Origin: Membranipora membranacea
Lineage: Eukaryota > Bryozoa > Gymnolaemata > Cheilostomatida > Membraniporidae
Reading direction: 5' to 3'
DNA length: 64,000 bases
Assembly (NCBI GenBank): GCA_914767715.1
Contig: OU612075.1
Location: 3,968,001-4,032,000 of the forward strand
In this document: positions 37,401 through 49,500 of the stretch, piece by piece
How the letters are laid out: the number at the start of each line of letters is the position of its first letter
How positions within the stretch are numbered: the stretch's first letter is position 1
The notes under the pieces: generated by a model
What the model saw: only the letters and a program-made list of their open reading frames with translations
What the model was told of the DNA's origin: nothing
The model's database searches: none
Position numbers and translations under genes: made by a program

Positions 37401-40400
37401 TGCCCTGTACCGAGGAGGTACCTTGTTGTGGAGATACATGCAGTAAACCACTGAGCTGTGGATTACACCAGTGTACTGAGAAATGTCACTATAAGGACTG
37501 TGGACAGGTAAATTATAAATTTACTTAGACTGAGGTCCAATTATACCTAGTTAGGATGAGCCCGATCATTTCATAATCGTAGTCTATGATATGCATGTTA
37601 TCAGATATAAGTATGTATGGGAGAGAGCTCCTGTGATAACATGCTCATATGGAACACAGCTCACAGTATTGACTGCGCAATTGTTTTCACACATCAAAAG
37701 GAATGCTGTCATTCTTGTTTACAAAATATGAATCGAAAACCAGTTTACCAGTTATGGCATTTGCAATACCTTTGTGACAACTCTATTATTGAAGATCGTG
37801 CTCGTATTCCCTCTCCGCCGTGGTTGCAGTACTTTCCTATTGTTTTTTTTTCAGTGTTTACAAGTATCAGTTAAGTCATGCAGGTGCGGAGCTAGACAAA
37901 AAGAATTACCCTGTGCTAAGTCATATACATGTGAGACTCGCTGTCAGAAGATGAAGTCGTGTGGGCGACATGCCTGTAAGAAAAGGTGCTGTGATGGTCT
38001 CACCTGCTCACAATGTGATCAGCCCTGTAATAAAAAACTTAACTGTAAGTACCTCATGTAGTCTGCTAGCATAAGGCTATTTTTGTCCACCAATAGGCTT
38101 AACTGATGTAACTACTCATGGAAAGCTCTTTGGTCATTTTCAAAAAAATATTTTGTATATGTATTTTGTATGAGAAATAATGATATGCTGATGAATAAGT
38201 TGTAGTAAAATTACTCTTGAATGCATCCGTAATGTAAGCTTATTTAGTAACATAAAATGAAAAAAACTTTCATTGCCATCATTAAGGCTTCATATTTGAC
38301 ATTTTCTTATTTTCAGGTGGGAATCATAAGTGTACGATGCCATGTCATGAAGGACCATGTTACCCGTGTACAGTAACCATCGATAAGTCATGTCACTGTG
38401 CTAAGACTACTGTATCTATACCGTGTATCAGACAGAAGACAGCAGGACCTCCACGCTGTCGTAGACCCTGCACTAATAAACCACAATGTGACCATCCATC
38501 TATACAGAAACACGCCTGTCACTTCAATAATTGTCCCTCATGTGAGCTGATCTGTAGTAAAAAGTTGAGTGGATGTCAACATTCCTGTACACAAAAGTGT
38601 CATGATGCTGTCTATGTCAAGATACAAGCTGAGGTAAGTCTCACATCCAATTATCCTTATTGTGCGCTACAATATAATTCTAAAACAGAGTATGGTCTCA
38701 TACTTAGGGAATACATATTTTTTTACAGAAATTAGTTGTTGTCCTCTCTCTGAACTCAATGTTCAGAGAGTATACAACTCCAAATTAGCAGCACTTTAAA
38801 AAAAATGATTTGTGTAATTCTACTCACAATGAAATAGATAATCACGAAATTTGACTATGTTATTGAATAATCATCACCATATGATTTGTTGATCCGATTA
38901 TTTTGTATTGATTCTGTAAATAGAGAAGAGTACTAGCTGGACCGTGGGAGCAACAGGAGCAGTCATACTTCTCCCTACAGAGGTTACCCTGCCCGCCCTG
39001 TCCGTATCCTCTTACTGTAGTATGTAAAGGTACGCATGTCTGATTCATTTATATCATTACTTCCTCTTGCACAGCACACCGTGTTATGTATGTTATGTAA
39101 CATGTAAGGTTAGATCTGAAGTGGTAGACTCGGCGTGGACCATCCTGGAGCATTATCTGATGATGAATTATTAGAGTAACATTATCCGTGCTGCGTATTC
39201 AGAGGAAAAATATGAAAAACAGTGACTTGTTTCAAATTCACTAGAAATATAGACATGTTTGTATGTGCTATGATTTATACAGGCGGACACGAGACTTCTA
39301 CAGTACCGTGTAGTAACTCCTCTATATATAGCTGTAATAGAGAATGTGGGAGATTACTGAGCTGTACTAATCACACGTGTACTATGGAGTGTCACACTGT
39401 CACTTATAAGTCAGGCAATGTCTCTGATACTAAGGTCAGTCACCAGAGAGGTATCACAGAAGGAAGAAGTGATGTTTTGTCCGTCCTTACCTCTTACAAG
39501 GGTGGGCTAAATAGATGAGTCGTATAATTGATCTTAATGACAGTATACTCTCATCGTCAACAGTGATGAGTCACAGAAGGAAGAAGTGATGTTTTTTTAT
39601 ATGAAGAAGTGAGCAAAAGTTCTAATTTAAATCACGGAGTTTGAATTTTTTATTTTTTTACACTTAGTTGTAATTGATCGCCGTATTTAACGGGTCCCTA
39701 AAGCACAGGTGGCTTGTGTGGGGGAGTACCCTATACCCTTGCCCTCCGTTGCCGACTACTCTTTTTTCGAAGAGGCAGAGGGGGATCTTTATACTGCGTT
39801 GATTATATCATTAATTGATCATTCAATAGATGAATAAATGATAACTCAAGCATTACTCTCCTGGCTCCACAGTAGTTCTAGGCTGTAATATTTGTTTTTT
39901 TTTTCAGAATGCAGGTCTAGAATGTGAGACCTGCGAAAAGGAGTGTAGTCAACCAAGACCGGAGGGCTGCACGCACCCCTGCCTTAAGCAATGTCACCCC
40001 AGCAGTTGTCCCCCATGTAAACAATCCATCAGGTCGAGGTAAGTAAAGTTGTTGGGTGGACATTCAAGCTCCAATTTTGTGATGGAAAAGGGACAAAGCT
40101 AGCATCTCTTACAGCTAAAGTCTATAACAAAACATAACAGCCTTAAATATTGGTGTTGGCAAGCTGCTTCTCTAATCGACCAGACCAACAAAACATCGGA
40201 GGCTTCCACCATCACAGCTCTCAGACAGTTTTGGCATTTCTAAGCAATAAATTTGATTAATGTCGTATGGTAAGTTTTATTGATGTTTTATGATTTTTTG
40301 AGCGCTTGATAATGGCTTTTTAAGAAAATTTTTTAAAGATTCTGATCATACAGGGAGGAATAAATAATATAAATTACAACCATATTTTATATTGTACTGA

Positions 40401-43029
40401 TATCGTACAAATGAGAATGTAAATTTAATGTAGGTTGTCGACAGGCATTTAATTTTATATTCACAGATGTCACTGTGGAGTTACGGTGCTTTATATTCCT
40501 TGTCATGAGTGGACTGATGAATCATTCAACAAAGATGAGAAGCTATCCTGTCCTGGTTTATGTCCTAAGGAGGTATGTTTGTCCATGCAAAATCATCACA
40601 TGATTGTTGTTTATTATTATCAACAAATGCCATCTTGCCACACAAGTTGATTTTGCTCATCACTTTTTTTCCATGTGTCATATTGTTACTATGAAGGATA
40701 AATATGTTGATTTGTTATGAAACCCATGGCATGCGATTTTCTAATCTATTGCAGCTGGCATGTGGCCACCCATGCTCTTTGAAATGCCACCCAAGTGGAA
40801 GTTGTCAAACACAATGTAATAGGAAAGTGACACTCCGATGTAAATGCAGAACACACAAGCAGTCAATGCTTTGTCACATGACCGATCACATGACTAAGCA
40901 GACGGGTATTCTACCGTGTACAGATAAATGTGGGGAGAGGACAACTACGACTCAGGAAACAGATAATGATATGGTGAGTACAGGGAGTTATGTCGTCTAT
41001 AACTCCCTGGTTAGTGACTGTACTAATTATGAATTCCTCCATCAAATCGTCAATAAGAAAGTCAATTCATGTAACAGTATCATGATTCTTCTGACCACAA
41101 ATTACTCACAAATCTTTCAAATTGGTCTTCAGCCACCTGACTTTCCCTTGATATAAATTTAATATGAATGATCAGGGTTTATTTATTAATGTTATTCATG
41201 CACCTTATCTAGGCGGGTAAATAATCCAATGAAAAACAAATTGGTCAAAGTAATTTGTCATGATGGATTTTTATTGAGAACTAAATTATGTGAAGAATAA
41301 CACGGTATATTTGATTGAAGAAGGGAATTGTACATGTGTGCATAATAACAGAGGAGGGTAGTAAGCTATGTTTCATAACCTTTTTTTTTTCTACTTAACC
41401 AATTATCTGCTCATCAAGTCGTCATTTCAGCTGCTGCTGATTGAAGGGATACATCTTAGCCACGTCCTAAAAATAGAATCAAGTTTATCAGTGAAAAAAA
41501 AAATATGACACAGATAATGTTTATTTCCAGTACCATTTCGCGTGTAACGTTTAGCTAGGATAGTTATAGAGGGTTAGGAGTGGAAGTAGCAGCAAGTTTG
41601 ATGTAGAAACCAAAATTTGTGTCACTCAGCTGAGATTAAATGAGTTCTTATCGACTTACTGCAGTCACAAACAGCGCATCCATTAGAGTCATATATCCAT
41701 TTACACGGAGACAAGCACCTAACATTACTAGGTGTGCATTTCTTTCTCTTCAGATTTTTGAGTATCTGGTCGATATCGATACCAGACGCAACTGACAATA
41801 AAATAACAAACATATCATAGGTTTTCTCACTTAATAATTTGATCAGCAGCTGTGCAAAGAAGTCCTCACTTTAAGTGTTTTAACTTCATTGCAATGTGTG
41901 AGAGATCATGAGAACCAAAGAGGTCCCAACTCTTAGTTATTGTGCAGGGCAAAGCATCATTCTAGTTCAGTCGATGTGTACACAAATGCAAATACAATGC
42001 ATGTGTGTAATAACTAATAGCCATATACTATTAGTTTATTATATATATAGTTACAGCTGGTAATGTAGATATAACTATTATAGCGAAAATTATATTTGAT
42101 ATTGAAAACAACTCACATGTTAAGGAAAGAAGTAAAACACTGAATATTGCAAGCAAGTGTACAGCTCTCATGTTGAAGTAGTTTTTTGGAGTTGTGTTGG
42201 ATGGTGACTGCGCGCTATTTGATATGGTTTCATGCAATCCATTCTTCCTTATATAGCATATTGGCCCATATCAGATCTGGGAAAATCAACATGGCCATTA
42301 TGGATGTAGAGATGTAGCCAAGATAACTTGTGATGTAAGCTCAATTAATTGTAAACATTGTAGATATCGACCAGGAACTCTGTGCGATCTCACAGATGTG
42401 CAGATGATTATGATGTTTACAGTGGTATAACATACTCATGTTTCCTGATGTGCACAGAATAGGTTCTGAAGTCATCTTCCCATGTATAATATTAATCCGT
42501 TCTTCTTAATTTTTACCTAAGGGCTTTTCTTCTTTGCTCGCATAAAAATGGTATAGAAAAGGTATTTGATATGTAATAGTATGGGTAGGGAAATACACAA
42601 AATAATATAGATAGCTTATAGAGATTTTATCCAAAGCAGAAAAATTACATTTTCCTCGGCACCACCCTGGAACAAAGGAACTGAAAACCAGTTGACTCGA
42701 GAGTTGATTTGTTAGGGTAGATAACCCCAGATATCAGTCTACTCGTAGGAGTAGGTATCAATGGATTTACATATTACATTCCAGGAGTCTCAATTAAACA
42801 TGTTATACTGTCATACTTACAGGGATCACAGAGTGAAACACATGATGAGGAGGATACCAGCGCTATGCTGCCGGGCCGCCGTCAGCGCAAGAGAAAAGAC
42901 CGTACTTATACAGAGGAGACAAACACTACACAGATTCCCTGGGAAACTATCAAAAAATATAGCATCACCCTTAGCATATTAATTTCAATTATGTTAGCGT
43001 TTTACTATGCTATAAACGCTGATGATTAG
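34411..43029 (+). CDS. NFXL1: NFX1-type zinc finger protein NFXL1, sixteen exons, 883 aa
   Basis: NFXL1 is a RING-like plus multi-NFX1-zinc-finger protein with a C-terminal membrane anchor. Exons: 34411-34540, 34677-34847, 35046-35149, 35513-35649, 35878-36056, 36519-36680, 36887-36987, 37268-37507, 37855-38044, 38317-38633, 38924-39029, 39283-39434, 39908-40038, 40467-40572, 40755-40973, 42823-43029; all phases agree. The N-terminus is Gly/Arg-rich (RGLGRGRGG). The RING covers residues 123-184 (CLIC, then [18 protein letters not shown], then CPKC). More than ten CxCG..C-type NFX1 fingers follow (for example [22 protein letters not shown]). The end has a basic KRKDR stretch and one membrane helix at about 861-879. 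Human NFXL1 is 911 aa. The last intron hosts another gene on the opposite strand. Confidence 0.95.
41456..42171 (-). CDS. Small secreted six-cysteine peptide (antistasin-like), nested in NFXL1
   Basis: Exons 42171-42117, 41791-41660 and 41466-41456 encode 65 residues. [18 protein letters not shown] is a clear signal peptide. The mature part has six cysteines spaced C-x6-C-x3-C-x8-C-x2-C-x-C and ends [10 protein letters not shown], the ending typical of antistasin-type domains (protease-inhibitor-like folds found in many invertebrates). The start is the ATG at 42171; the frame extends upstream but has no earlier ATG. The C-terminus after the last splice is only about RRG. The gene lies entirely in NFXL1 intron 15, on the opposite strand. 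An AATAAA on its strand near 41265-41271 may be its poly(A) signal. Secretion is well supported; function is not known. Confidence 0.7.
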
Positions 43030-43199
43030 CCATCTGAGTAAGATTAGAGACTTATCGCTGATTATTTATATCAGTTACTGCTATTTTGTTATTTGATTAG
43101 GAACTATCATGCGATAATTTGTTACAACTTTAATCTACAACATTCTAACCTCAAGGCATTTCTTGTCTAATGCAACATAATTATTCTTTGTCTTCTCCT

Positions 43200-43205
43200 A
43201 ATAAA
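43200..43205 (+). terminator. Poly(A) signal of NFXL1
   Basis: AATAAA about 170 nt downstream of the NFXL1 stop codon. Confidence 0.55.
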
Positions 43206-43253
43206 TTTTGATAACTTGATTACTATAATGTCTATATGGAAAACATGTGTGTC

Positions 43254-43430
43254 TTATAACAAAATATAAGCAGCTGAGATGATGATGGCTAACGTAGCAG
43301 TGACACAATGTGAAGTGGCTGCATTTTCAGAGTTATCTTCATCGGCTGTTGATTTCTTAGTATCTGTTATTATGTGCACCGGAGTGACCCCCCTCCCCCT
43401 CCTTATCAACTGAAGCAGAAGGAGTGTAGT
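43254..43430 (-). pseudogene. Orphan copy of the GPI-type terminal exon
   Basis: This is a diverged duplicate of the last exon of the secreted cysteine-rich gene (46597-46796). It keeps DTKKSTADEDNSENAAT and the hydrophobic end TATLAIIISAAYILL but loses the upstream acidic part and the acceptor at a breakpoint near 43410. The real gene uses the other copy, so this one is stranded after the NFXL1 3' end. Confidence 0.85.
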
Positions 43431-45249
43431 CAGCCAAGACTGGAGGGCTGCACACACCCCTGTCTTTAGCAGTATCACCGCGTCAGTTGCCCCCCATGTA
43501 AACAATCCATCAGGTCGAGGTGTTATCTCAGAAACTATTGGTTTTAGGATAACCAAAACAATTAAACTCGATGCAATTGATAGAACAAGCTCACCTCAAT
43601 CAACGTTACAATTATCTGATTTCCCAAGCAAGATCCTCTCAGTACAGAGCTATCGGTGCCGTGTCTTCTCTACTAGCCGCCAGCCTTTTGGGTGAGGTGA
43701 CTCTACAAGTAATATAACCCTCATATGAGTAATCTAGCTGTCCTCATGAGTACACATGTAGTACATCGAACAGTCATAAGTAGAGTCCCTTTTCCCAAAC
43801 TCGCCTTCCTCTTTTTTTGTTTTGCTTTTTTGATTTACTGTCTTTTTTATGGTTTTTATTGTAGCATCCTACTTTTTGTTTGGATCCATAATATAAATAT
43901 ATATATTGTAGTTGGACAAAGGTATAATATGATTCCTCAGTACGAAATATGATAGTAGGCTGCACTATTTGTTTGCCGCTATGGGACTGACTGGTTTTTG
44001 GCTGAGTCATGTCATTCATACCTTTGTACTCCAACTACATGTAAAATAGGAGTTGCCTTTGCTTCACGTGTGGTGGGGCAACTGAAAGGGATTTATGATG
44101 GCTATTAGAATTTGGCTAATGTGCATTATAACAGAGGAAAGTACATTTGTTTAGTAAAGTTGTGATGGGAAAGGAACGAAGCTTGCATCTCTTACAGCTA
44201 AATTCTATAATATAACCTAACAGCCTTTAGTTTGGGCGTTGGCAAGCTTTGTCTCCACTCGACCAGACCCACAAAAATCTACAACAAAGCCTTCCACCAT
44301 TACAGCTCTTAGACAGTTTTTTGCATTTCTAAGCAATAAATTTGATTAATGTCGTATGGTGAGTTTTATTGATGTTTTATGTTGACTGCGGCTTGGTAAT
44401 GACTTTTTTAAGTTCTTCAAAGATATTCATTCATGAGAAAAGTTATCATACATGGAGATTGGGGGAATCTATCACATCATAGTGATATCATACAAATGAG
44501 AATGTAAATTTAGTGTAGGTTGCTGACAGACATTTAATTTTATATTCACAGATGTCACTGTGGAGTTAGGATGCTTTATTTTCCTTGTCATGAGTGAACT
44601 GATGAATCATTCAACGAAGATGAGAAGCTATCCTGTCCTGGTTTATGTCCTAAGGAGGTATGTTTGTCCGTGCTATATAATCACATGATTGTTGTTTATG
44701 AATATCAACACATACCACATAGCCATCTTGCCACACAAGTTGATTTTGCTCATATCACTATAAACAAATGACATGCCGATATTTTGACTCCTGTCAGTCG
44801 TGTAATTTTCTATTCTATTCGCAGCTGGCATGTGGCCACCCATGCTCATTGAAATGCCATCCAAGTGGGAGTTTTCAGACACAATGTAATATGAAAGTGA
44901 CACTTAGATGTAAATGCAGAACACACAAGCAGTCAATGCTTCGTCACATGACCGATCACATGACTGAGCAGACAGGTATTCTAACGTTTACAGTTAAATG
45001 TGGGGAGAGGAAAACTACGACTCAGGAAACAGGTAAATTAATATGAAACAATATAAGGTACATTGGGTTGATGGAGGAGTAGATTCGTGCATGGCCAGAG
45101 GAAAGGTAGTTTGTATTGTAATATCCTTTTTTTTCAACTTAACAAATTATATGCTCAGTGAACCAAGCGCTTCAACATGGAAAAAGTGCTTGCTCGCGTA
45201 GGACACACACATTGCTCTGCTTGGCCAACAAAACAGAGCGCATTCAAAG

Positions 45250-45430
45250 CATAACGAGGCGACAAACCAGAAAAAAAAATCCAAAAAATAACCAAGAAAC
45301 TAAATTAAAAAAATAAAACCAAAAAATTGATCCTAAAACTTAAACCAAAAAATTAAACCCAAAAAAACCAAAAAAAAGAAAACCAATAAAAAAGAAAAGA
45401 AAAAGAAAATGAAGAAAAAAACCAGCTAGA
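45250..45430. repeat. A-rich simple sequence
   Basis: Strand-asymmetric A-rich tract made of AAAAAACCAAAA-like units, directly before the decamer satellite and absent from the matching NFXL1 intron. Confidence 0.7.
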
Positions 45431-45528
45431 GCCGGTCGGAGCCGGTCGGAGCCGGTCGGAACCGGTCGGAACCGGTCGGAACCGGTCGGAACCGGTCGGA
45501 ACCGGTCGGAACCGGTCGGAACCGGTCG
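45431..45528. repeat. Decamer minisatellite (A/G)CCGGTCGGA x 10
   Basis: About ten back-to-back 10-bp units, three beginning GCC and the rest ACC, the last one imperfect. It is very CpG-rich against an AT-rich background. The open frames that run through it are low-complexity artefacts. Confidence 0.95.
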
Positions 45529-46565
45529 CCATGGGTGTGATAACAACTGATATACACACCACATGTATGTATGTATTGTTTTGTCTCACATCATAGCCTC
45601 CTCAACTAAGCACGCAATGCCTCCATACTTACAGGGATCACCGAGTGAAACACATGATGAGGAAGATACCAGCGCTATGCTGCCAGGCCGCCGTCAGCGT
45701 AAGAGAAAAGACCGCATTCACATGGAGGAGACGAACACCACACAGATCTCCTGGGAAATCACCAAAAAATAAAGCATAATTATTTCAATGAAGTTAGCGT
45801 TTTACTATGCTATAAATGCTGAGGATTAGCAAATGAGGTAAAACAATTATAATCTGTCACAAGATTTATGGCTGATAACTAACATCAGTTGTGCTATCTT
45901 GGAATTCAGGAAAATATCAGGAAATATCATGTGATTGCTTGTGATAACTCATGGATTAGTTCTCCTCACTTTAATCTACACCATCCTAACCTCAAAGCAT
46001 TTCTTGTCTAATTCAACATATTCTTTGTCTTTTCCTAACAAATTTTGTGTCACCATATTTAATTTTCATGTGAGGTAGTCCAAGTAAAGTCAAGTGCGAA
46101 GAAAACGAGTTTATTTTCATAGATTTTGAGAGGCAACTATAAAAACTATTTTTATTAAAAGCCCCGAAGTGATAAAACTCAAGTGGGATAACAAGTATCG
46201 TAAATTTAAAAATGCTGCTCATTATAATGATAAATGGTTATGACCTCTCCCTGGAAACAACTTCAGTATATAAGTAGCACCTTTGTGAAGTGAAGGTAGA
46301 ATTTTACATCAGCCAGATCACCACCATTTAACCAACAAATTATATAGCGGTATTATTTCAAAGTGACGAATGACTGCACCGCAATCATTTATATGTGGGC
46401 AGGTCCGCTAGTCTTCGTACCTCAACCACAAAAACAAGTCATAAGATAAGAAAAAAACCGGCAGCTCAGCTATCTTGTAACCAATTTGAAATCTTGTAAA
46501 AGTTTGAGGTGTAATAAAAATTAATTTCATAGGATCTAAAAGTAAGATAATGATAACTCAATCAC

Positions 46566-46571
46566 TTTAAT
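46566..46571 (-). terminator. Candidate poly(A) signal (ATTAAA) of the secreted gene
   Basis: ATTAAA on the minus strand about 25 nt beyond the stop at 46597. The matching spot in the orphan exon copy has changed. Confidence 0.4.
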
Positions 46572-46596
46572 GTCTATATGGAAAATCATGTGTGTC

Positions 46597-49500
46597 TTAT
46601 AACAAAATACAAGCAGCTGAGATGATGATGGCTAATGTTGCAGTGACACGATGTGTAGTGGCTGCATTATCAGAGTTATTATCATCTGCTGACGATTTCT
46701 TAGTATCTGTTATATGTACACCGGAGTGATCTCCCTCCTCCTCCTCCTTCTCATCTGAAGATGAAGACGGCGTCTTATCTGAAGCTTCTGTATCTTCTAA
46801 AAACATAAATCAATATCATAAAAAGTTACGACCGTGAGCGAGAAGACGCTCTGATAACAATCTGAATTACGATATTTCTCTCATAGTAATACAGAGTGAC
46901 CACCGCCATCTCATGTTTATTCTTGTAACGGAAGAGCCACCTTGTTTTACAGAATAATAGGGAAGCCTGCTAAATAAGATTGAAATCATGCTATAAAGCT
47001 AACATGAAAATAATTGGGGCCTTTTTCAGTGTTACTCTAAATATCTGACCTTATAATTACACACCTGGTTGTATTATTTTGCACTCATTGTAGGGGAATG
47101 TCACCGTGTTGTTATCGATATTCCCACACTGTTTGTATAATAGATACTTATATGAGAGGGGAGGAGGGTTTGGTGTATGTAACTGTGAAGAGAAGAGGAC
47201 TTCAAGTCCGCTAAGATTATACTTGAGATGGCAGGTTTATCAGAAGAGTTATACGAGGCAGTCAAAGTAATGTGAGTCCAGTAGGGAAGAAGACTTCACA
47301 TATCCTCTGCTTGATTATATAACAAAGATCAGGAATCTGATTCACCTAACTAGGACAGATAATGGTATAATATAACTTATATAACCTACTTGGTGGCTCA
47401 GTTGGCTCTGGGGTGCTCGCCTCGGGCTCTCCATAAGGATCACTACATGGCTGTAAATAATAAAGTCATATTAGAATGAGACCCTCAGACCAGATATTCA
47501 TCTGAGCCGAACAAGACAATAAACGAGAACTGGTGATTCGACTCCAACTTCGTCTCATAATGTTGTTTATCTGCAACTCGTTTCCAGGTGTAACAAATAT
47601 TAAAGGCCTAAACGCATCCAAAGAAATTATTACATTAATCTCAATCCAGAAATCACTAAGCCTGAAATATAAACATTCTAATGGGCATTTCTTAAATTAA
47701 TAGTAACACTATCTCACAAAAAGGGAAGACAATTTGTAGGCTATTTGTAAACGAGAGTGAAAGCTGGCACAAGAAATGTCGGAATAAATACTTACATCTG
47801 CGTCCTCAGCACATAAGCGTGTGTGCACATCTGCTATTTGCTGTTTGAATAGTGCTACATGTTCAGGATAGCGCATCAGTTCAGGGTTACAGGGAGCTTG
47901 ATATCGGTTACCACGGTAATATAATGTTCCTTCTACAGCGTTGTTTATACACACATCAACATAAGTCTTCTTGCTGAAAGTAGAAAATTCGCAGTTGCAG
48001 TATTGAAATTGCCAATGAAACACTTTTCTGAAAAATATTGCAAGGGGTTTAGGGATTCGTGTGTAAGGAGTATGAGGAGTTGTGTTTGTTTGACACGGGC
48101 AAGACAACTCTTGTACAGCTTATCATACAGTTACTAAACATTACCTATCCAGGGCAAGCTGTCCAATGAACTCCCTTTCAGGGGCTGTCATGTTTGACAT
48201 CAAAGAAAACTGCATTTCTGAGGTAGTAGAAGTAAACTGTTGGCTACTGATTTTTGACAAAAGCAACATTGAAGATTTCTTTAAATGACAAGTTGCACAA
48301 TGTGAAGCACAGTTTGAGATCGGCAGCATCTCAAATGCTCAATGTTCATGTTCAATGCTCATGTGTACAGCCAGCTTATATTCAACCAGTGCACTTTTTG
48401 TCCTTAGGCCATATAAGTTTCTAGTGCAGGTTGATTGTTATTACCTGCAGATTTTTTGTCTTTCCTCAACAGAGAAGTTGATGATATTTTCCCAGCCGTA
48501 GCTTGTTTCACTCCATGATTTGAGACAGTGAGTTAGCAGCATATCCTTACACTGCTGTAGGCCCATCTCTTCTGTTACTGTGTACTCTTTATCTGTCAGC
48601 TTATTCTGATCATATCTACACGTAGATACACACAGTACTTATACAACACATGTAGATAGATACGCACATATAGTACAGTAGTAGATATCTCCGCTAACAG
48701 GTAATATGAAAATAACATATTATATCTGAAATAAATGTGTTCCGTCAACTTTGTGATGCCACCATTATGTTTGAAGCGTAGTGTGTTATCCTCTCTTGGG
48801 TACAGGTACTCCTGTCGGGCACTATTCCCAAACACGGGTACCCTTCTGATGATAAATGAGCCTATCCTTAATCTATCTCTTATTTGTTTGCTTAGGTATT
48901 GTAGTACTGCGCAGTCTATATTTCATTACAGGGGTAAATTACGTGCATATGATCAGGGGGGAGGAGTTTAGTGCAGGTTAACAGCTAAACAAGGTTTTTT
49001 GAGGGCCCAACATGAGCTTTGGGTTCTCACGTTATAATGAGCTATTTTCATAGCAATTAGTAAGGTTGAAAAAATTTATGAATATTCCACTGCAATACAA
49101 TCCAATTTTAGAATACTCCTGGGTTTACGAATTGACTCTGTGCAGGCCAAGCAGCATGGTCAAAGTATGCAGTAACGTGGTGGTGGGACAGCAGGGATTA
49201 ACACCCGCTTTAATCTGAGTATCTCATTTAGAGTAAGGATATATCCTTACTCTTGATAGTATGATAGTGTCACAGAGTAAAGATATATCCTTACTCTGTG
49301 ATAGTGTCATACAAACTGAAGTAGGATTAGAGCAATGATTTACTGATTTAACAGATGTTAAGTCTTAGAGATCTACCACAAAGTGTGTCATAACTTTCAT
49401 CACTGTCACCAGTAGTAATCTATCATGATTATAATTAAGTGCTCAAACTGTCAAGAAGACATCACAACCAAAGGTATTAGAATTGAGAAAACTGTGAATA

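Larger units (their letters stand above)
43413..45840 (+). pseudogene. Tandem partial duplicate of NFXL1 (exons 13-16), degraded
   Basis: Four blocks repeat the 3' part of NFXL1 in order: 43413-43520 (exon 13), about 44155-44660 (intron 13 and exon 14), 44825-45031 (exon 15), and 45634-45840 (exon 16 and 3' flank). The exon 13 copy has a TAG inside the finger and has lost its donor; in exon 14 TGG has become TGA; the exon 16 copy stops at KK-TAA before the membrane helix. Extra sequence was inserted at 43525-44150 and 45200-45540. No promoter is included. It is a pseudogene. Confidence 0.92.

Noticed and set aside
45340-45589. Repetitive open frames across the decamer satellite
   Set aside because: Low-complexity translation of a tandem repeat; no gene context.
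47390-47450. tRNA A-box-like GTGGCTCAGTTGG on the plus strand
   Set aside because: It is the complement of a Pro/Thr/Glu coding exon of the secreted gene and has no B box at the right distance.
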